A stretch of DNA of 64,000 nt from Streptosporangium sp. NBC_01495 (GTDB lineage: Bacteria; Actinomycetota; Actinomycetes; Streptosporangiales; Streptosporangiaceae). Positions 34,036 to 43,800 of this stretch are shown here, in pieces (the stretch's first letter is position 1; each line of letters opens with the position of its first letter). Under the pieces are notes generated by a model. That model was given only the letters and a program-made list of their open reading frames with translations. It was not told the DNA's origin and made no database searches. A program made the translations under genes and the position numbers. The stretch is from the NCBI RefSeq assembly GCF_036250735.1, contig NZ_CP109430.1:4340001-4404000 (forward strand), written 5' to 3'.

Positions 34036-35139
34036 ATGATCAAGCCGTTCCGCATCGACATCCCCCAGGCCGACCTCGACGACCTGACCGACCGGCTCTC
34101 CCGCACCCGCTGGCCCAACGAGGTCGCCGACGCCGGGTGGGACTACGGCTTCCCGCTGGCGCGGCTCAAGGAACTGGCCGAATACTGGCGCACCGGCTAC
34201 GACTGGCGCGAGCACGAGGCCAAGCTCAACGAGCTTCCGCACTTCACCACCGAGATCGACGGCCAGAACATCCACTTCGTCCACGTCCGGTCTTCGAAAC
34301 CGGACGCGCTCGCGCTGATCCTCACCCACGGCTGGCCCGGTTCGTTCCTGGAGTTCCTCGACGTGATCGAGCCGCTGTCGCGCGACTTCCATCTGGTGAT
34401 TCCGTCCATCCCGGGTTTCGGCTTCTCCGGGCCGACCCACGAGCGCGGCTGGGACATCGTCCGGGTCGCGCGGGCCTGGGCTGAGCTGATGCGCCGTCTC
34501 GGGTATGAGCGCTATGGCGCGCAGGGTGGCGACTTCGGCTCGGGCATCTCAACGGCGCTCGGCGCGGTGGCACCCGAGCAGGTCGTCGGGGTGCACGTCA
34601 ACTACCTGCCGACCCGGCCGGTCCCGGACGCCGGCATTGAACTGTCCGAAACGGATGAAGCCCGGCTGGACAAGATCAGGCAGCTGATGGCGAATCGTCC
34701 GCCGTACCAGGCCCTGCAGGCCACCACCCCGCAGACCATCGGCTATGCGCTGACCGACTCACCGGTCGGCCAGCTGGCCTGGATCGCCGAGCGCTTCGCG
34801 CAGTGGACGGACCCTCGCTCGCAGATCGGTGACGAGCGGATGCTCACCGACATCTCGCTGTACTGGCTGACCGCCACCGCGGCTTCCTCGGCGCGGCTGT
34901 CCCGCGAGGCTCCGCGGCGGATCGAGCCGTGCCCGGTACCGGTCGGCGTGGCGGTGTTCGCGCACGACATCACGCAGTCGGTGCGACCGCTGGCCGAGCG
35001 GCTGTACGACATCAGGCACTGGTCGGAGTTCGAGCGTGGCGGCCACTTCGCCGCGATGGAGGTGCCGGAGCTGCTCGCCGAGGACGTCCGGGACTTCTTC
35101 CTCACCCACCTCAAGGACGACCGGGTCACCACCGGCTAG
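34036..35139 (+). CDS. Epoxide hydrolase (EHN-domain alpha/beta hydrolase)
   Basis: A 367-residue hydrolase. The N-terminal EHN domain (about 1-110) carries [23 protein letters not shown]; the oxyanion motif HGWPGS is at 98-103, the nucleophile is Asp166 in AQGGDFGSG and the catalytic His lies in [10 protein letters not shown] near the C-terminus. It is related to microsomal-type epoxide hydrolases that open xenobiotic or polyketide epoxides to diols. ATG 34036 has TGGAG upstream. Its place downstream of the MarR operators and the SnoaL remnant suggests MarR-controlled detoxification. Confidence 0.93.
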   Translation: MIKPFRIDIPQADLDDLTDRLSRTRWPNEVADAGWDYGFPLARLKELAEYWRTGYDWREHEAKLNELPHFTTEIDGQNIHFVHVRSSKPDALALILTHGWPGSFLEFLDVIEPLSRDFHLVIPSIPGFGFSGPTHERGWDIVRVARAWAELMRRLGYERYGAQGGDFGSGISTALGAVAPEQVVGVHVNYLPTRPVPDAGIELSETDEARLDKIRQLMANRPPYQALQATTPQTIGYALTDSPVGQLAWIAERFAQWTDPRSQIGDERMLTDISLYWLTATAASSARLSREAPRRIEPCPVPVGVAVFAHDITQSVRPLAERLYDIRHWSEFERGGHFAAMEVPELLAEDVRDFFLTHLKDDRVTTG

Positions 35140-35276
35140 GAGACACCGTCGAACGAGAACTCCCGCGCCCCGGAGTCTCGCGGCCAACAGGCGATTTGGG
35201 TCAGGTCGCACTTCGGCCTTACTCGGCCGGGCCGTGTTTTGGTGCCGCACGGATGCGCGCGTGTTCGCCTTTGCGG

Positions 35277-36095
35277 CTATTTCGCTTTTGATGCCCTCTC
35301 GGATGGTCGGCTACGAGCCTGCCCTGGCCCGTCCTGTTCTTCCCGCCCCTCCCGGTGCGCCGGCATCGAAGACTCGGCCGTTGACGGGAGGGCCGCGGCG
35401 ATGCAGTCGAGGACGCGCCGGAGCCCGTACCAAAACTGGTCGTCGCGGCTCAGGTGCGGCTGGCGCGCCTCCATCACGATCTTGGTGAAGATCGGGTACT
35501 CCCCGCTCTTCACCAGCCGGTCGACGTACGGGTAGCTCCGCGCCATCCACTCCGACTCGCTGAGCCCGCTGCGGCGGAATTCCCTGGCCGAGCTGATCTC
35601 CTCGCGGACGGTGCCCTCGACGTAGCTGTTCAGCATGGCCACGAGGCCGAGGTTCTCGTCGATGGGGACGAAGACGTCGAGCACTCCCATCAGCCGTTCG
35701 ATCAAGAGCAGCTGGTTGGGGCCGAAGCTGGGGAGTGACCGCTGCACGGTGGCGATCCACGGGTGCCTCAGCCACATGGCCCGCAGTCCGTCGGCGTAGC
35801 GGGTCAGGTCGGCGCGCCAGTCGCCCGAGGGCATGCCCGTGACGTCGATCTCGCCCATCAGCCGGTCGGCCATGAGCTCGACCAGGTCGTCGCGGCTCGG
35901 GACGTACCGGTAGAGCGACATCGCGCCCGCGCCGATCTCGGCGGCGATCCGCCGCATGGTGGCGGCCTCCAGCCCCTCGGCGTCGGCGATCCGGATCGCC
36001 GCCTCGGTGATCTGCGCGCGGCTGTAGACCGGCTTCGGCCCGCGGGCGGGGCGCTCGGGCCGCATCCAGATGTTCACGTACTCGGCGTCGGCCAC
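35277..36095 (-). CDS. TetR-family repressor of the DrrAB-type exporter
   Basis: A 272-residue TetR protein with a C-terminal TetR_C domain of the class that controls daunorubicin-type ABC exporters. The HTH includes ADAEGLEAATMRRIAAEIGAG and ends MSLYRYVPSRDDL. GTG 36095 is preferred because GGAGGAGGAGACG precedes it; ATG 36122 lies inside the operator. A long, Lys/Arg- and Glu-rich tail follows the ligand domain. Two matching operator sites sit between it and the divergent ABC genes. Confidence 0.9.
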   Translation of the reverse strand: MADAEYVNIWMRPERPARGPKPVYSRAQITEAAIRIADAEGLEAATMRRIAAEIGAGAMSLYRYVPSRDDLVELMADRLMGEIDVTGMPSGDWRADLTRYADGLRAMWLRHPWIATVQRSLPSFGPNQLLLIERLMGVLDVFVPIDENLGLVAMLNSYVEGTVREEISSAREFRRSGLSESEWMARSYPYVDRLVKSGEYPIFTKIVMEARQPHLSRDDQFWYGLRRVLDCIAAALPSTAESSMPAHREGREEQDGPGQARSRPSERASKAK

Positions 36096-36114
36096 CGTCT
36101 CCTCCTCCCCAGTT

Positions 36115-36171
36115 GCGTACATGGTACCCAGTAATCTAACCTGACCCGAAACCGCGTACAACGTACCCAGT
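36115..36171. promoter_or_regulatory. Twin TetR operators
   Basis: Two 18-bp sites, GCGTACATGGTACCCAGT (36115-36132) and GCGTACAACGTACCCAGT (36154-36171), each centred on a GTAC-N3-GTAC dyad. They lie 39 bp apart; the second abuts the ribosome site of the ABC ATPase gene and the first overlaps the 5' end of tetR, so both promoters can be shut. Confidence 0.75.
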
Positions 36172-36180
36172 GGAGGGGTC

Positions 36181-37125
36181 ATGCCTGATCCGATCGTGGT
36201 CGCCGAGGGGCTGCACAAGTCCTTCGGCGACACCCATGCGCTGCGGGGGCTGGACCTGAGCGTTCCGAGGGGAACGGTCTGCGGCGTGCTGGGGCCCAAC
36301 GGCGCGGGGAAGACGACCGCGGTGCGGATCTTGGCGACCTTGTCCGATCCCGATGCCGGGCACGCCCGCATCGCCGGATACGACGTCGTCCGCGAGGCCG
36401 GCAAGGTGCGCGCCAGGATCGGGCTCGCGGGCCAGTACGCCGCCGTGGACGAGAAGCTCACCGGCCGTGGCAACCTGCGCATGTTCGGGCGCCTCTACCA
36501 CCTACCCCGCCGCCAGGCGCACCGGCGGGCCGACGAGCTGCTGGAGCGCTTCGGCCTGATGGACGCGGCCGACCGCCCGGTTCTCGGCTACTCCGGCGGC
36601 ATGCGGCGCCGCCTCGACCTGATCACCAGCCTCATCCTGCGCCCCGAGGTGCTCTTCCTGGACGAGCCGACCACCGGCCTGGACCCGCGCAGCCGCGGCG
36701 AAATCTGGGACAGCGTCCGTGCGCTGGTGGCCGATGGCACCACGGTGCTGCTCACCACGCAGTACCTGGACGAGGCCGACCACCTGGCCGACGACATCGC
36801 CGTCATCGACCACGGGCAGGTGATCGCCAAGGGCACTCCCGACGAGCTGAAGGCCACGATCGGCGACCGCCTCGACGTCACCCTCGAAGACCCCGCCGCG
36901 CTGCCTGCGGCGATGACCGTCCTGAACACCCTCGCCGGCACCGCTCCCACGCCGACGGGCGCCAACAGGCTCAGCGTCGTCCTGCCCGTCGGCGGCCTGC
37001 GGCTCGCCGACGTCGTGCGCGAGCTTGACCACGCAGGAGTCGCCGCCGCCGACGTGAGCCTGCGCCGCCCCACCCTCAACGAGGTGTTCCTGCGCCTCAC
37101 CGACCGCAAGGAGCCCGTCCGATGA
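36181..37125 (+). CDS. ABC transporter ATP-binding protein, DrrA type
   Basis: A 314-residue nucleotide-binding subunit of a drug exporter. Walker A GPNGAGKTT is near residues 39-47, the signature YSGGMRRRLD near 139, Walker B VLFLDEPTTGLDPRS near 158, and a C-terminal DrrA-type extension ends in NEVFLRLT. GGAGGGG precedes ATG 36181. It overlaps the permease gene (ATGA at 37122). The exported drug is unknown; control by the adjacent TetR is likely. Confidence 0.95.
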   Translation: MPDPIVVAEGLHKSFGDTHALRGLDLSVPRGTVCGVLGPNGAGKTTAVRILATLSDPDAGHARIAGYDVVREAGKVRARIGLAGQYAAVDEKLTGRGNLRMFGRLYHLPRRQAHRRADELLERFGLMDAADRPVLGYSGGMRRRLDLITSLILRPEVLFLDEPTTGLDPRSRGEIWDSVRALVADGTTVLLTTQYLDEADHLADDIAVIDHGQVIAKGTPDELKATIGDRLDVTLEDPAALPAAMTVLNTLAGTAPTPTGANRLSVVLPVGGLRLADVVRELDHAGVAAADVSLRRPTLNEVFLRLTDRKEPVR

Positions 37126-37940
37126 CCGCCCTCACCTCACCACTGCGTCGCCTGGGCTGGACGTTCACCGACGGGCTGACCCTGGTCGGCCGCGAGCTGG
37201 GACGGCTGCGGCAAGAACCTGGGCAGATTGTCGCCGCGCTGGTCTTCCCGGCCGTCATGGTGGTGCTGTTCGGGTACGTCTTCGGCAGCGCGATCCAGGT
37301 GCCGGACGGCGGCGACTACCGCGAGTACCTCATGCCCGGCCTGTTCGCGATGGTGACCTTCTCCGCGTGGTTGGGGGTCATGACGCGGATGGCCACCGAC
37401 GCCTCCCGCGGTGTGATGGACCGGTTCCGCTCCATGCCGATGGCGCGCTTGGCGGTGCCGTTCGGGCAGACCGGCGCCGACCTGCTGGCCGGCCTGCCGA
37501 TGTTGGCGGTCATGGTGGGCGCGGGCCTGCTGGTGGGCTGGCAGCCGCACCGCGGCCTGATCCCCACGGCCCAGGCGTTCCTGCTGATGATCGTGTTGCG
37601 GTACGCGCTGAGCTGGGTGGGCGTCTATGTGGGCCTGGCGGTGAGGAACGACCAGGTCGCCGACGCGATGGTGCCGCTGGGCCTGCCGTTCACGATGCTG
37701 TCGAACGCGTTCGTCCCGACCGACGGCATGCCGGGCTGGCTGCGCTTCCTGGCCGACTGGAACCCGGTGAGCGCGCTCACCGCCGCCTCACGGGAGCTGT
37801 TCGGCAACCCGGGCGCCCCGTCCGGAAACGTGGCCTGGCCACTCGCGCATCCGGTGATCGCCGTCCTGCTCTGGTCGGCCGCACTGATGGTGATCTTCGT
37901 CCCGCTGTCGCTCCGCGCCTACCTGCGCAAAGGACGCTGA
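37122..37940 (+). CDS. ABC-2 type permease, DrrB type
   Basis: A 272-residue membrane partner of the preceding ATPase, with about six transmembrane helices and a conserved PVSALTAASRELFGNP stretch before the last helix. FRSMPMARLAVPFG between helices 2 and 3 is typical of DrrB-like permeases. Translation is coupled to the ATPase through a 4-nt overlap. The region just after its stop carries the second dispersed repeat. Confidence 0.93.
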   Translation: MTALTSPLRRLGWTFTDGLTLVGRELGRLRQEPGQIVAALVFPAVMVVLFGYVFGSAIQVPDGGDYREYLMPGLFAMVTFSAWLGVMTRMATDASRGVMDRFRSMPMARLAVPFGQTGADLLAGLPMLAVMVGAGLLVGWQPHRGLIPTAQAFLLMIVLRYALSWVGVYVGLAVRNDQVADAMVPLGLPFTMLSNAFVPTDGMPGWLRFLADWNPVSALTAASRELFGNPGAPSGNVAWPLAHPVIAVLLWSAALMVIFVPLSLRAYLRKGR

Positions 37941-38119
37941 CCGCGGCCGCCCGGGAGTCCTTGGGCGACGGGCCGGCAGTGGGCCATGTGGGCGGGCGCG
38001 GCGGTCATGGCGGTCCTGCTCGTCCACGTTCTCGCGCGAGGTCCGCGGCAACGGCCCCCGGGGGGGCCTGGTGGCGACGGCGGTGAATCCGGCGACGTGG
38101 TCGTCGGTGGCCCACTGGC

Positions 38120-38201
38120 ATTGATCTACATTGTAAAGGCGTTCGGCCGAGTTCAAGATCATTTACAGCGGACTAAAGACTCATCACCGAAAAACAGGGC
38201 C
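38120..38201 (+). repeat. Dispersed intergenic repeat, copy 2
   Basis: About 82 bp matching 28008-28094 in the same orientation, with the identical 22-base start containing TACATTGTA. It lies between the convergent permease and MFS genes. An open frame crosses it (IYIVKAFG...), but has no ribosome site or family support. Confidence 0.8.
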
Positions 38202-38215
38202 GCGTTGTCGGCCGG

Positions 38216-39376
38216 TCACGGTGTTTTCCGGGGGCGCAGTGCTCCGGCAGAGGCGGCCATGAAGGCGGCGAGCAGGGCGGGGATGCCCAGGGCCGCGGGC
38301 AGGCCGATGAGCTCGGCGGCGCCGCCGATGATGGCGGGGCCTGCGACGAGGCCGGCGTAGCCGACGGTGGCGACCTGGGCGATGGCCTGTCCGGCGCGGG
38401 CGGGGTCGTGGTTGCCGGCGGCGGAGAAGACCTGGGGGACGATGGTGGACAGGCCAAAGCCGAACAGGGCGAATCCGGCGAAGGCGATGGGGATCTGGCC
38501 GGCCAGCAGTGCGGTGCCGAGGCCGATGGCGGCGATGAGGCCGGAGTAGCGGACCAGGCGTACCGGTCCGAAGCGCTGGGCGAGGTGGTCTCCGGCGAAG
38601 CGGCCGATGGTCATGGTGGTGGAGAAGACGGCGAATCCGGCGGCGGCGACGGCCTGGGGGGCGCCGAGGTTCTGGAAGAGGTAGACGGCGGTCCAGTCGT
38701 TGGCGGCGCCTTCTCCGACGAGGCCCGCGAAGGCGACGATTCCCATGAGGATGATCCAGCTGGTCCAGGGGGCGCGGGTGCGGTCGCGGTGGGGGGTGGA
38801 GGGTGCGGGGGGTGGGGTGGTGAGGAGGTGGTGGCGGGCGTACAGGGAGATGAGGGCGAGGGGGAGGCCGACGGCGGTGAGGGTGGCGGCGGCGCTGAGG
38901 TCGAGCCAGGCGAAGAGGCCGCCGATGCCGGCGCCGGTGAGGCAGCCGATGCTGAACATGCCGTGGAAGGAGGACAGGATGGGGCGGCCGTAGGCGCGTT
39001 CGACTTCGACGCCGTGGGCGTTCATGGATACGTCGAGGAAGGCGTTGGTGAAGCCGAAGAGGAAGAGGGCGGCGGTGAGGGCGGGCAGGGTGGTGGCGTA
39101 GCCGGGGGGGATGACGGACAGTGCGGTGGCGATGGCGGCGGGGGTGATGAGGCGGGCGCTGCCGAGGCGGTCGGTGAGGTGTCCGGCGAAGCGCATGCCG
39201 ATGACGAGTCCGATGGCGGTGGCGAGGAGGCCGTAGCTGAGCTGGCCGTCGCTGAGGTCGAGGGTGTGTTTGACGGCGGGGATGCGGGCGGCCCAGGCGC
39301 CGGAGGTGATGCCGAGGAGGATGAAGAAGTAGGAGACGGCTTTGCGGGCTCCTGCGGGGTGCTGGGTGGTGGTCAT
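38216..39376 (-). CDS. MFS transporter (12-TM)
   Basis: A 386-residue transporter of the YbjJ/FucP-like MFS group with about 12 hydrophobic segments. The loop after helix 2 reads RFAGHLTDRLGSARL (motif A-like), and the mirrored loop in the second half reads RFAGDHLAQRFGPVRLV. GGGGAGCTC precedes ATG 39376. It follows the SDR gene by 97 nt on the same strand, and probably forms a MarR-SDR-MFS unit. The substrate (sugar or drug) is unclear. Confidence 0.88.
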   Translation of the reverse strand: MTTTQHPAGARKAVSYFFILLGITSGAWAARIPAVKHTLDLSDGQLSYGLLATAIGLVIGMRFAGHLTDRLGSARLITPAAIATALSVIPPGYATTLPALTAALFLFGFTNAFLDVSMNAHGVEVERAYGRPILSSFHGMFSIGCLTGAGIGGLFAWLDLSAAATLTAVGLPLALISLYARHHLLTTPPPAPSTPHRDRTRAPWTSWIILMGIVAFAGLVGEGAANDWTAVYLFQNLGAPQAVAAAGFAVFSTTMTIGRFAGDHLAQRFGPVRLVRYSGLIAAIGLGTALLAGQIPIAFAGFALFGFGLSTIVPQVFSAAGNHDPARAGQAIAQVATVGYAGLVAGPAIIGGAAELIGLPAALGIPALLAAFMAASAGALRPRKTP

Positions 39377-39473
39377 GAGCTCCCCGGGTGTGTTGGATCC
39401 GGGGCGTATTCAATCATGGTGGGTTTTGGGTCGTCGGGGGTGGCCGGTGCGGGTAGTCGTGTGCTGGTGGGGG

Positions 39474-40265
39474 TCAGTGGACGGAGAAGCCGCCGTCGAC
39501 GCAGATGGCCTGGCCGGTGATGTAGGCGCTGGCGTTGCTTGCGAGGAGGACGGCGATGCCGGCGAAGTCGGCGGGGTGGCCGTTGCGGCCGGTCATGGTG
39601 CGGGCGGCGAGTGCTTCGACGCGGCCGGGGATGGCTTGGGCGGGTTCGGTGAGGGGGGTGAGGACGAAGCCGGGGATGATGGTGTTGGCGCAGACGCCGT
39701 GGGGGGACCAGGCTTCGGCCTGGGAGCGGGTGAGGCCGGTGATGGCGGCTTTGGAGATGCCGTAGGCGCCGCTGTCGCCGAAGGCCTTGTGGGATTGCTG
39801 GGAGCCGATGTTGATGATGCGGCCCCAGCCGCGTTGGGCCATCTGGGGGCCGAAGTGCTGGCCGAGGAGGTAGGGGGCGGTGATGTTGACGGCCATTGTC
39901 TGTTGGTAGTCGTCGGTGGTGAGTTCTGCCATGGGGTGGCGGATGTTGTTGGCGGCGTTGTTGACGAGGATGTCGATGTCGCCGAGGAGGGTGGGGGCTT
40001 GGTGGCAGATGCGGGTGATGTCGTCGGGGTTGGCGAGGTCTGCGGTGATGGCGGCGGCGGTGATGCCGTGGTGGTGGAGTTCGGTGAGGGTTTTGGTGAG
40101 GTGGGTGGTGCGGCGGGCGACGATGACGACGGCGGCGCCGGCGTGGCCGAGGGCGTGGGCGATGGTGTGTCCGATGCCGGAGCTGCCGCCGGTGACGAGG
40201 GCGGTGCGTCCGGTGAGGGAGAAGAGGGTGTCGGTGGGTGCTGTCACAGCGACAGAACCTATCAT
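39474..40265 (-). CDS. SDR oxidoreductase, gluconate-5-dehydrogenase-like
   Basis: A 263-residue classical SDR: TGGSSGIG cofactor site, NNAA in place of NNAG, catalytic Ser in NIGSQQSHKAF, and YGISK for Tyr and Lys. It resembles gluconate or ribitol dehydrogenases, but the sensed or processed molecule may be a drug. Its ATG overlaps the MarR stop (ATGA, 40262-40265), with AAAGG just upstream inside marR, so MarR and SDR are made together. The MFS gene follows. Confidence 0.9.
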   Translation of the reverse strand: MIGSVAVTAPTDTLFSLTGRTALVTGGSSGIGHTIAHALGHAGAAVVIVARRTTHLTKTLTELHHHGITAAAITADLANPDDITRICHQAPTLLGDIDILVNNAANNIRHPMAELTTDDYQQTMAVNITAPYLLGQHFGPQMAQRGWGRIINIGSQQSHKAFGDSGAYGISKAAITGLTRSQAEAWSPHGVCANTIIPGFVLTPLTEPAQAIPGRVEALAARTMTGRNGHPADFAGIAVLLASNASAYITGQAICVDGGFSVH

Positions 40266-40741
40266 CCGACCTTTTTGTGAGGGGTGTGGTTTTGGAGGGT
40301 GAGGGCTGCGCGCTGGAGTTTGTCCACGATGGTGGACAGGTCGCGCAGGGTGGGGGTGTCGAGGTGTCGCAGGAGGCGTCGGAACTCGGTGAGGCCGGCG
40401 TCGGCGATCTGTTCGATGAGGGTGCGGCCGGCGGGGGTGAGTTCGACGCGGCGGATGCGGCGGTCGTGGGGGTCTTCGCGGCGGGCGACGAGGCCGTGGG
40501 CGACGAGGCGGTCGACGATGCCGGTGACGGTGCCGAGGCCGACGTCGAGGTGGGTGGCGAGGTCCTGGCCCGAGGCGGAGTCCTGGCCGGAGAGGATCAT
40601 GACGACTTTGAGCTGGCGCATGGTCAGGTTGGAGTCGAAGAGGGGGGATGGGGCGCTGTGCTGGGCGAGGAGCCTGCCCAGGTCGCGTTGCATGGCGCCG
40701 ATCTGGTCGATCAGTTGTTCGCGGTCGTCGTTCACGCTCAC
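40262..40741 (-). CDS. MarR-family regulator
   Basis: A 159-residue winged-helix regulator: LTMRQLKVVMILSGQ leads into the HTH ASGQDLATHLDVGLGTVTGIV, with wing REDPHDRRIRRVELT. It starts with GTG 40741; GTG 40735 is an alternative with GAGAGGTG. It heads the MarR-SDR-MFS operon and is divergent from the RND exporter. An inverted repeat in the shared promoter region suggests control of both directions. Confidence 0.92.
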   Translation of the reverse strand: MSVNDDREQLIDQIGAMQRDLGRLLAQHSAPSPLFDSNLTMRQLKVVMILSGQDSASGQDLATHLDVGLGTVTGIVDRLVAHGLVARREDPHDRRIRRVELTPAGRTLIEQIADAGLTEFRRLLRHLDTPTLRDLSTIVDKLQRAALTLQNHTPHKKVG

Positions 40742-40789
40742 CTCTCGCTTCCTGAGAAGGTTATCAGGATTGGTGAGCTTCGTTAAATA

Positions 40790-40804
40790 TTCGCATGAGG
40801 CGAA
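40790..40804. promoter_or_regulatory. Probable MarR operator
   Basis: Inverted repeat TTCGC-ATGAG-GCGAA, within an 88-bp AT-richer gap between marR and the RND gene. A related GCGAAT occurs further right at about 40820. Assigned by symmetry and position only. Confidence 0.5.
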
Positions 40805-40859
40805 GTGTTAGTCTGGGGCGAATCTTGTTGTGATGTCCCTCCTTGAGGAGCCCGCCCCC

Positions 40860-43800
40860 ATGACCTCCCTGGCCAGGTTGAGCCTCGCCAACCGCAGCCT
40901 CGTCATAATGATCGCGCTGGTGTTGAGCGCGTTCGGCCTGTTTGTGATTCCCTCACTGAAACAACAGCTGTTGCCCTCGCTGTCGTTCCCGGGGGCGTTC
41001 GTGGCGGCCTCGTATCCGGGCGCCTCTCCCGAGATCGTCGAGGAGCAGGTGACCGAGCCGATCGAGAACAGCTTCCAGGGGCTGGAGGGGGTCTCGGAGG
41101 TGACCTCGACGTCCCGGGAGGGGATGTCGCAGGTCCAGGTGGCGTTCGAGTACGGCACCGACATCGACGCGGCGGTCGCGGAGATGCAGCAGGCGATCTC
41201 GCGGATCGAGGCGCAGCTGCCGGAGGCGGTCGATCCGCAGGTGCTGACGGGCGGGACCGACGACATTCCGGTGATGCAGCTGGCGGTGGGCGACGGCGGC
41301 GATCAGCGGGTCATGGCCGAGCGGCTTGAGCGGCTGGTGGTGCCGGAGCTGCAGGGCATCGAGGGGGTGCGCGAGGCGACGGTGACGGGCACCCGCGACG
41401 AGGTGGTGACGATCACTCCGGATGTCGGGAAGCTGGCGTTGCTGGGGTTGTCGCCGACGGCGGTGGCCGAGGTGCTGCGGGCCAACGGGCAGCCGGTTCC
41501 CGCGGGCAGCGTGACCGAGGACAAGGTGTCGCTGACGGTTCAGGTGGGGGCGCGGGTCTCGACGCTGGAGGAGCTGAAGGACCTGTATCTGACGCCTGCC
41601 GCGCCGGTGGCGCAGCAGGCGCCGCCGCAGGCCCGGCAGGTGCCGGGCGGCGGCGCGGCCCAGCAGGCGCAGCAGGTTCAGCAGGCGCAGGCGCGGCAGC
41701 GCCCGCCGGCGGCTCCCAAGCCGGTGCGGCTGGGGGACGTGGCGACGGTGGAGCGGACGCTGGCCGATGGGACGTCGCTGACGCGGACCAACGGGCAGCC
41801 GAGCCTGGGGTTGTCGGTGACGATGACGCCGGACGGCAACGCGGTGACGATCTCGCACGCGGTGCGCGAGAGGCTCCCGGAGATGGTGCGGGCCATCGGG
41901 GACTCCTCGGAGATGACGGTGATCTTCGATCAGGCGCCGTACGTGGAGCGGTCGATCGAGGATCTGACGACCGAGGGGCTGCTGGGCCTGGCGTTCGCGG
42001 TGCTGGTCATCCTGATCTTCCTGTTGTCGGTGCGGTCGACGCTGGTGACGGCGGCGTCGATCCCGCTGTCGGTGGTCATCGCGCTGATCGCGTTGTGGGT
42101 GGGCGACTACTCGCTGAACCTGCTGACGCTGGGGGCGCTGACGATCGCGGTGGGCCGGGTGGTCGACGACTCGATCGTGGTCTTGGAGAACATCAAGCGT
42201 CATCTCGGGTACGGGGAGGCCAAGCGCAAGGCGGTGCTGGCCGGGGTGCGCGAGGTCAGTGGCGCGGTGACGGCCTCGACGTTGACGACGGTGGCGGTGT
42301 TTTTGCCGATCGCGGTGGTGGGCGGCATGGTGGGGCAGCTGTTCGCGCCGTTCGCGATCACGGTGACGGTGGCGTTGCTGGCGTCGTTGCTGGTGTCGCT
42401 GACGGTGGTCCCGGTGCTGGCGTACTGGTTCTTGAAGGCGCCGGTGTTGTCGCCGGAGCAGGCGCGGGTGGTGCGGGAGGAGGCCGAGGCCAAGGAGCTG
42501 CGCAGCCCGTTGCAGCGGGCGTACCTGCCGGTGCTGCGGTTCGCGACGCGGCGGCGGCTGGTGACGGTGCTGGTCGGTGTGGTGGTGTTCGCCGCGACGA
42601 TGGGGCTGGCCGGGCGGCTGGAGACCAACTTCATCGACTCCTCGGGGCAGGACACGGTGTCGATCAGCCAGCGGATGCCGGCGGGCACCGACCTGGCGAC
42701 GACGGACGCTGCGGCCAAGAGGGTCGAGGAGGTTCTGGCGTCGCTGAAGGGCGTGCGGGACTACCAGGTGAACGTGGGCGGTGGCGGCGGCTTCCTGGGC
42801 ACGGGTGGCGGTGGCGGTGACCGGGCCTCGTACTCGGTGACGGTGGCCGAGGAGACCGACACCGCGGCGCTGGAGGAGGAGCTGCGCGGCCGGCTGGCGG
42901 GGTTGTCCGAAGAGGAGGTCGGCAAGGTCACGGTGGGCGGCGGTCAGGGCGGCCCCGGCGGTGGCGCGACCGACCAGCTGCAGGTGATCGTGCAGGCGCC
43001 GGATGTGACGGCGCTGCGGGCGGCGACCGAGACGGTTCGCGCGGCGATGGCGGATCTGGGCGGGTTGCGGGATGTGACCTCGAACCTGGAGGCCGGCGCC
43101 GAGCGGGTCGAGGTGCGGGTGGATCGGGAGAAGGCGGCGGCCAGGGGGCTGACCGAGACGCAGATCGGGCAGCTGGTGGCGCAGCGGTTCCGGGGGGCGC
43201 CGCTGGGTGAGCTGACGCTGGACGGCCGCGCCGGGGCGGTGGTTTTGCGGACCGCGGACGCGCCCGAGGACGTCAAGGCGGTGGGTGCGCTGAAGCTGCC
43301 GACGGCGACGGGCACGGTGAAGCTGTCGCAGGTGGCGGAGGTGTCCAAGGTCGACGGTCCCACCCAGGTGACGCGGATCGACGGTGAGCGCAGCGCGACG
43401 GTGTCGGGTACGGCGACCGGCAGTGACCTGGGCAGCGTGACGACGGAGCTGACGTCGAAGCTGGAGGCTCTGACGTTGCCGGCGGGGGCGAGTTTCGCCG
43501 TGGGCGGGGTCAGCGCGGATCAGGCCGAGGCGTTCGGGCAGCTGGGGCTGGCGATGCTGGCGGCGATCGCGATCGTCTTCATGATCATGGTGGCGGCGTT
43601 CCGGAGTTTCGTGCAGCCGCTGATCCTGCTGGTGTCGGTGCCGTTCGCGGCGACCGGCGCGATCGGGCTGCTGCTGGCGACGGGCACGCCGATGGGGGTT
43701 CCGGCCCTGATCGGCATGCTGATGCTGATCGGCATCGTGGTGACCAACGCGATCGTGCTGATCGACCTGATCAACCAGTACCGCGAGCAGGGCATGGGCA

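Noticed and set aside
37986..38360. Open frame through dispersed repeat copy 2 (IYIVKAFG...)
   Set aside because: The frame is broken in copy 1 by a stop and a 5-bp indel, so the repeat is conserved as DNA, not as protein.
38184..39520. Open frames on both strands over the MFS gene (Arg/His-rich and Gly/Glu-rich)
   Set aside because: Composition reflects codon skew of the real MFS gene; no family support.
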